A stretch of DNA of 64,000 nucleotides, from positions 67,001 to 131,000 of the forward strand of contig JAXRKP010000418.1 in assembly GCA_037039925.1 (NCBI GenBank), written 5' to 3'. This document shows, piece after piece, positions 60,111 to 64,000 of this stretch. Below the pieces are notes generated by a model. It saw nothing but the letters and a program-made list of their open reading frames with translations, searched no databases and had not been told where the DNA came from. The number at the start of each line of letters is the position of its first letter. Position 1 is the first letter of the stretch. The stretch is from Doris montereyensis (taxonomy: Eukaryota > Mollusca > Gastropoda > Nudibranchia > Dorididae). A program made the translations under genes and the position numbers.

Positions 60111-62610
60111 TTATATTGAGATCACATTTGATTTGCAAATGTAAGTCAGAACAAAGGGTAATATTAAAATTACATGTGTAAATTTTAAAGGAGTTGAGCT
60201 ATTGCAAAAATTTGTACTGCAGGCACATGTGTACATCGTCAGTCCAGCCCATTCTTCGTCATAGCAACCATCCGTTCTTGCCTCGACACATGAACGCAGA
60301 ATTTCAACTCGGCTGACTTGTCCATCTGAAAATGAACAATAAAAATTTATGTTGGCTGTCATTTAGAGTCAATTGCACTGATTGGTGGGCTAGGAACCAA
60401 GCAAAAGCCAAACCAAGCCAAGTTATAAACCGAGTGAACATATTACTTAAAACAACGGTCAAGCATCAACTTAAATAGTCGTAGCACATGATATTATGCA
60501 GCTGACTCATTTGAAATTTTCTTCCAAAATGCTTCATTTTTCTTATGTAATTGATCATAAAACATGCTGCAGAATAAGAAAATCTGAGGAGGGAGGTGTT
60601 CATGTCCCTTCCCTTGAGGTAGAAATGTGTAGATCCTTTTACTTCAAATATGCCAAAAATTTCATCTATTTTCAACATCAATTCGTCAATAAACTTCTGA
60701 CTCAGATTCTTTTAAAAACATCTTTTTTCACAGTAATTCGAGAACTATTTTTTTATCTATCGACCAATTGATTTAATTTGTGAGCATAGTTATGTTCAAT
60801 GAAATATGTCCAGTCTTATGAACAGTAGTCCAGTCTTATGAACAGTACTATAAAAGAAATTATGAAAATGATGTCATGGACATTTTTCCTGGTATAAAAT
60901 CAATTATCCAGTTTTTTGTGTGATGGGGGCAAACTTACTGCTGCGTTTTCCTCTGCGTTTCACACATGTCCCTTGGCACTCAAAAATATTCTTTGTATCA
61001 CTTCTCTGTATTTTAAAATGGTCGCCACAACCAGAATTTTGACTTGAATGACAGGTGAAACATAATATTGCTGTACCTTTAAGTGAAAATAAAGGAAAGA
61101 ACATGATGAACATAAAATAAAAGTGATAGTAGCAGTTGTAGTAGTAGTAGTAATACAGTGGTGTCCGCTTTAGAACCCGGTCCTCGGGAGACAGAAATGC
61201 CTCGGATTCTTAGGGCAAACCGGGTTCTAAGGTGAACCCCGACATGCCTTGTATTTATACTTCATTATTCATATTATAGCCTAGTTTGTATTGGCTATTA
61301 CCCTCGACTGTAAAGTTTTGATCAGATCCCAATAGATAAGCAGTTTCTGTTTGTTTTCAAGAGAATTACCTCGTGTATGGTCTGAAGCTGTGCTTGAAAT
61401 GATGTTTCGAAAAAAATATGTAATCTTTGTAGGTACCTAGCCTCCAGCAAGCTGAGCAAATGAATGAAAGTTTATGATCATGACAAAACAGTGTGGCGAT
61501 TGGTGCAATCACTTCCATATAGGTTGAAAACGGTATGTGAATGGTCATTCATTTTTCAGTCAATCAGAAAAGAGGAAAGACAGTCTGAGAAAACTCTCAA
61601 CAATAAGAGGGCTGTCCTTACCCTGCCTATCACCTGTCTTTGATGTTGCAATGCGGCTCGCGTAATTGCTCTGTCTTCACATCTTGGCATGCGACTGTTA
61701 CGTAATCTTCATTCGTCTGTCGTGCCAGAGGTGCCAAGGCATGGTCACAGGAAATGTGGATAGGGTGTGTGGTGAACCTTCCCTGTGTCTGTCATTCGGC
61801 GTCTGGCACACCCGTGTGACATGTTTATAGCACTTACTAGTGTCTTGACCAATGCAGTAGACTTCCCACCATGCTTTCTATGATTCACTTGCAACATATC
61901 ACATGTTATCGGCAATTACTAGCATTAAAGTGAGGGCAGATTTTTTTTTTTCATGATTTTCAGCTCACGATCAGACCGGGTTCTAGTGCGGATCGGGCTG
62001 TACTAGCGGGTTCTTAAGGTGGTAGTTTTATATAAGAAGAATTCTGTTACACGGAAAATAGCGAGTTCTTAGGTGGATCGGGTTGTCAGACGACGGGTTC
62101 TTAGACCGACCCCACTGTAGTAGTAGTAATATTAGTAGTGGTAGTAGCAGCAGTAGTAGGAGTTGTAAGAGAAGTAGTACAATGGAACCTCTCTAATCAG
62201 GAACCTCGGTCAATCGGGAAGAAAACCCTGGCAACAAAATTTTTCTATATATTTTACCTCTCTAAACGGGAAAGGTCCCCGGCTTGTAGGAACAATTTTT
62301 GGGTTCACAATGATCATAAGGCAGACGCATCAGATATCCCCTACGAAGGTGTGAAATCAGGCCTTGCTTGTCAACTTAACAATACAGTAAGTAAGGTGTT
62401 GATGTAAGATGCCGTTTAGAAAGTAGACTCTTGTACTGTCATAGCATTTCATTGTCTGCCTAACCTGCCAATCACAAAGGTGGATGAAGCTTGCCTGAGA
62501 GTGACGCCACTGGTGAATGCCATGTTTGTTTTGATCAACTGGTCCTGCGGCTACAATAAATTGTTAGAGAGAGACAGAGAAAAAGAGAGACAGAGAAAGA
62601 GTTTTGTGTA

Positions 62611-62703
<93 letters not shown>

Positions 62704-63004
62704 TTAAATCCCTAGGTCCTCGGGTAATCGGGAAACCTGGCTAACCGGGACAACTTTACAAACCACCGAGATTTCCTGATTACAGAGGTTCGTCTGAAGT
62801 AGTAATAATACATTTAAACATTTAATACTAAACGTAAAAATAATACTAAATTTGCATTTATATAACGCCTTTCACTTCTAATTAGTCTCATGGCACTTTA
62901 CATACTTAAGACAATAAATACACTTGAATATATTGAAAAATAATAATGATACTATTACCACTATTAATAATAACAATATTATAATTATAAGCATAATAAT
63001 AATA

Positions 63005-63042
<38 letters not shown>

Positions 63043-63568
63043 CATTATTAAATAAATTACAATAATAAAATCAATATAATAAAAATAATCATAAAAATAA
63101 TAATTATTATATTTTAATTATGAAAACTAAACATAACTCCTTCCTTCATCTTCTTATTTTCATCATTATTATTAATTATCATTATTAAATAAATTACAGC
63201 ATAATAAACAATATTTAATAAAATAATCAGTGGTGTTGTAAAATCAATAAAAGTGCATGAATATTTAAGCCATTGAGAGTGTTTTTTTAGCTTGTGACCG
63301 AAGAGCTGCATAGAATCTAGATTCTAGATCTAGTTAAAGAAGCCTTGAAGCAGGCATCGCCCTCCAAAAGGGATATAACACTTTAGAATTGTTTTCTTTC
63401 AGTTCGTCCAAGAGTTGTTTTCAATTGTTTACGCTTTGGTTTTTTGTTGTTGTGTTACCTTGGTTTAAACTGATTCAAACGATTTTATGTGGTGGTGAAA
63501 TAAATAAAAAACAGTTAACACTTACAAGGCAAAGCAAAGAGGAGCATAAGGAAGCTTCCGTACAACAT
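60111..63568 (-). CDS. Ly6/uPAR (LU) domain protein, secreted, probably GPI-anchored (3 coding exons, 131 aa)
   Basis: Exons in transcript order: 63568-63526, 61076-60939 and 60325-60111. Junctions are GT/AG with matching phases and sum to 132 codons with the stop. Residues 1-17 (MLYGSFLMLLFALPCTA) look like a signal peptide. The mature part has ten cysteines (20, 23, 31, 48, 52, 73, 81, 94, 96, 101), ending in CSTNFCN, the LU-domain hallmark that predicts five disulfides. Residues 109-124 (FTHVILILPFVLTYIC) are hydrophobic after NSS, as in a GPI-anchor signal. LU proteins act at the cell surface, for example as modulators of ion channels or receptors (the quiver/sleepless type). The ligand here is unknown. 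It could also simply be secreted. An earlier ATG in exon 1 is followed by a stop after four codons, which favours this start. Confidence 0.85.
61156..62117. mobile_element. TA-flanked CAGTGG MITE (962 bp)
   Basis: Left end CAGTGGTGTCCGCTTTAGAA; the right end reads inward CAGTGGGGTCGGTCTAAGAA. Both continue into an ACCCG core. TA at 61154-61155 and 62118-62119. GGTTCTAAG-type motifs recur inside. No transposase frame. It lies in intron 1 of the LU gene. Confidence 0.75.
62180..62796. mobile_element. MITE with CTCTAATCAGGAA inverted ends (617 bp)
   Basis: Left end CAATGGAACCTCTCTAATCA; the right end reads inward CAGACGAACCTCTGTAATCA. Both continue to GGAA and CTCGGT. TA is present on the left (62178-62179) but not clear on the right. 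A (GA)n tract lies inside. It lies in intron 1 of the LU gene. Confidence 0.7.
62622..62701. repeat. (GA)n microsatellite, about 80 bp
   Basis: Pure AG repeat inside the MITE at 62180-62796, in LU gene intron 1. It is CT along the transcript. Confidence 0.95.
63006..63050. repeat. (ATT)n microsatellite
   Basis: ATT repeat within an AT-rich stretch (about 62930-63230) of LU gene intron 1. Confidence 0.9.
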
Positions 63569-64000
63569 TCTCAATTTACAAACCGTCCATGATTGTATAA
63601 TGTGAGAAATCTAGATCGTGAGTCTAGATATTATGTGTCGTCAATCATATGTGTGTACTGTAACACAGTGGTATGGTGTATCCAATGTCAGTTTAAAAAA
63701 TGCTAGTTGGATTATCTCGAGAAAAACTAGTAATGGAAAGATGTTGAAGCTGTAGTGACAGTTGACAAATAAAAGGTTTGCTTGATCAGAGCGTGATGTT
63801 CCTTGAAGTCGAGACAATAAAGTTACCTGTCCGCCAGGTGGCTCTAGGCTCGTGATGACGACTGTCACAGTAAGGCAGCAAAAGGCCCACCTGGATAGAA
63901 TCTAATGTGTGTGCATTTCATTTCATTCTTTTTGTTCATGTAAATGTAATACATACTATTTTTTAAATTAAAAAAAACAACAATCCAATTTATCATAATT
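63569..64000. other. Upstream region of the LU gene
   Basis: Presumed promoter and 5' UTR of the minus-strand LU gene. No TATA box or clear upstream exon. The window ends here. Confidence 0.35.

Noticed and set aside
60111..63568. LU gene as a three-finger venom toxin
   Set aside because: The cysteine pattern is shared by all LU proteins. The GPI-type tail points to an endogenous cell-surface protein.

Overview
The window looks like nuclear DNA of an invertebrate animal, most likely a mollusc and perhaps a gastropod. The evidence is AT-rich sequence, spliced genes with GT/AG introns of hundreds of bases to several kilobases, very long (GA)n/(CT)n tracts, TCTAGATC-type runs, and many LINE, SINE and MITE relics. 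The species cannot be named from the sequence alone.

Three protein-coding genes are supported. (1) eIF3f, translation initiation factor 3 subunit F, lies on the minus strand at 20084-3190 in 8 coding exons. (2) NFRKB, a subunit of the INO80 chromatin remodeller, lies on the plus strand at 26220-53856 in 26 coding exons. It carries the DEUBAD block, the winged-helix block, a very conserved central block, and a Ser/Thr/Val/Gln-rich tail. (3) A small secreted, probably GPI-anchored Ly6/uPAR (LU) domain protein of 131 residues lies on the minus strand at 63568-60111 in 3 coding exons. eIF3f and NFRKB are divergent, with about 6.1 kb between start codons. NFRKB and the LU gene converge tail to tail. 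The three genes share no evident pathway.

Layout: 0.2-2.5 kb holds a MITE with long inverted repeats, dispersed repeats and a LINE fragment. 3.1-20.1 kb is eIF3f, its introns filled with LINE copies, SINE fragments, tandem repeats and a 1.4 kb element with terminal inverted repeats. 20.1-26.2 kb is the intergenic or 5' non-coding region, with a decayed hAT transposon and a LINE fragment. 26.2-54.2 kb is NFRKB, with a LINE copy that is itself interrupted by a TA-flanked MITE, three SINE copies, a second LINE type and tandem repeats. 54.2-60.1 kb is intergenic and holds a cluster of CAGT-ended MITEs and a LINE fragment. 60.1-63.6 kb is the LU gene, whose first intron holds two more such MITEs.

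Two observations stand out. All eight long (CT)n/(GA)n tracts are intronic, and all have the CT strand on the sense side, whichever way the gene points. Also, at least five unrelated inverted-repeat families start with CAGT/CACT and sit at TA sites, as expected if one pogo/Tc1-like transposase lineage moved them. Both conserved housekeeping genes carry apparent one-base frameshifts, many at homopolymers. I read these as assembly or sequencing indels rather than gene death. I found no clearly new gene system.
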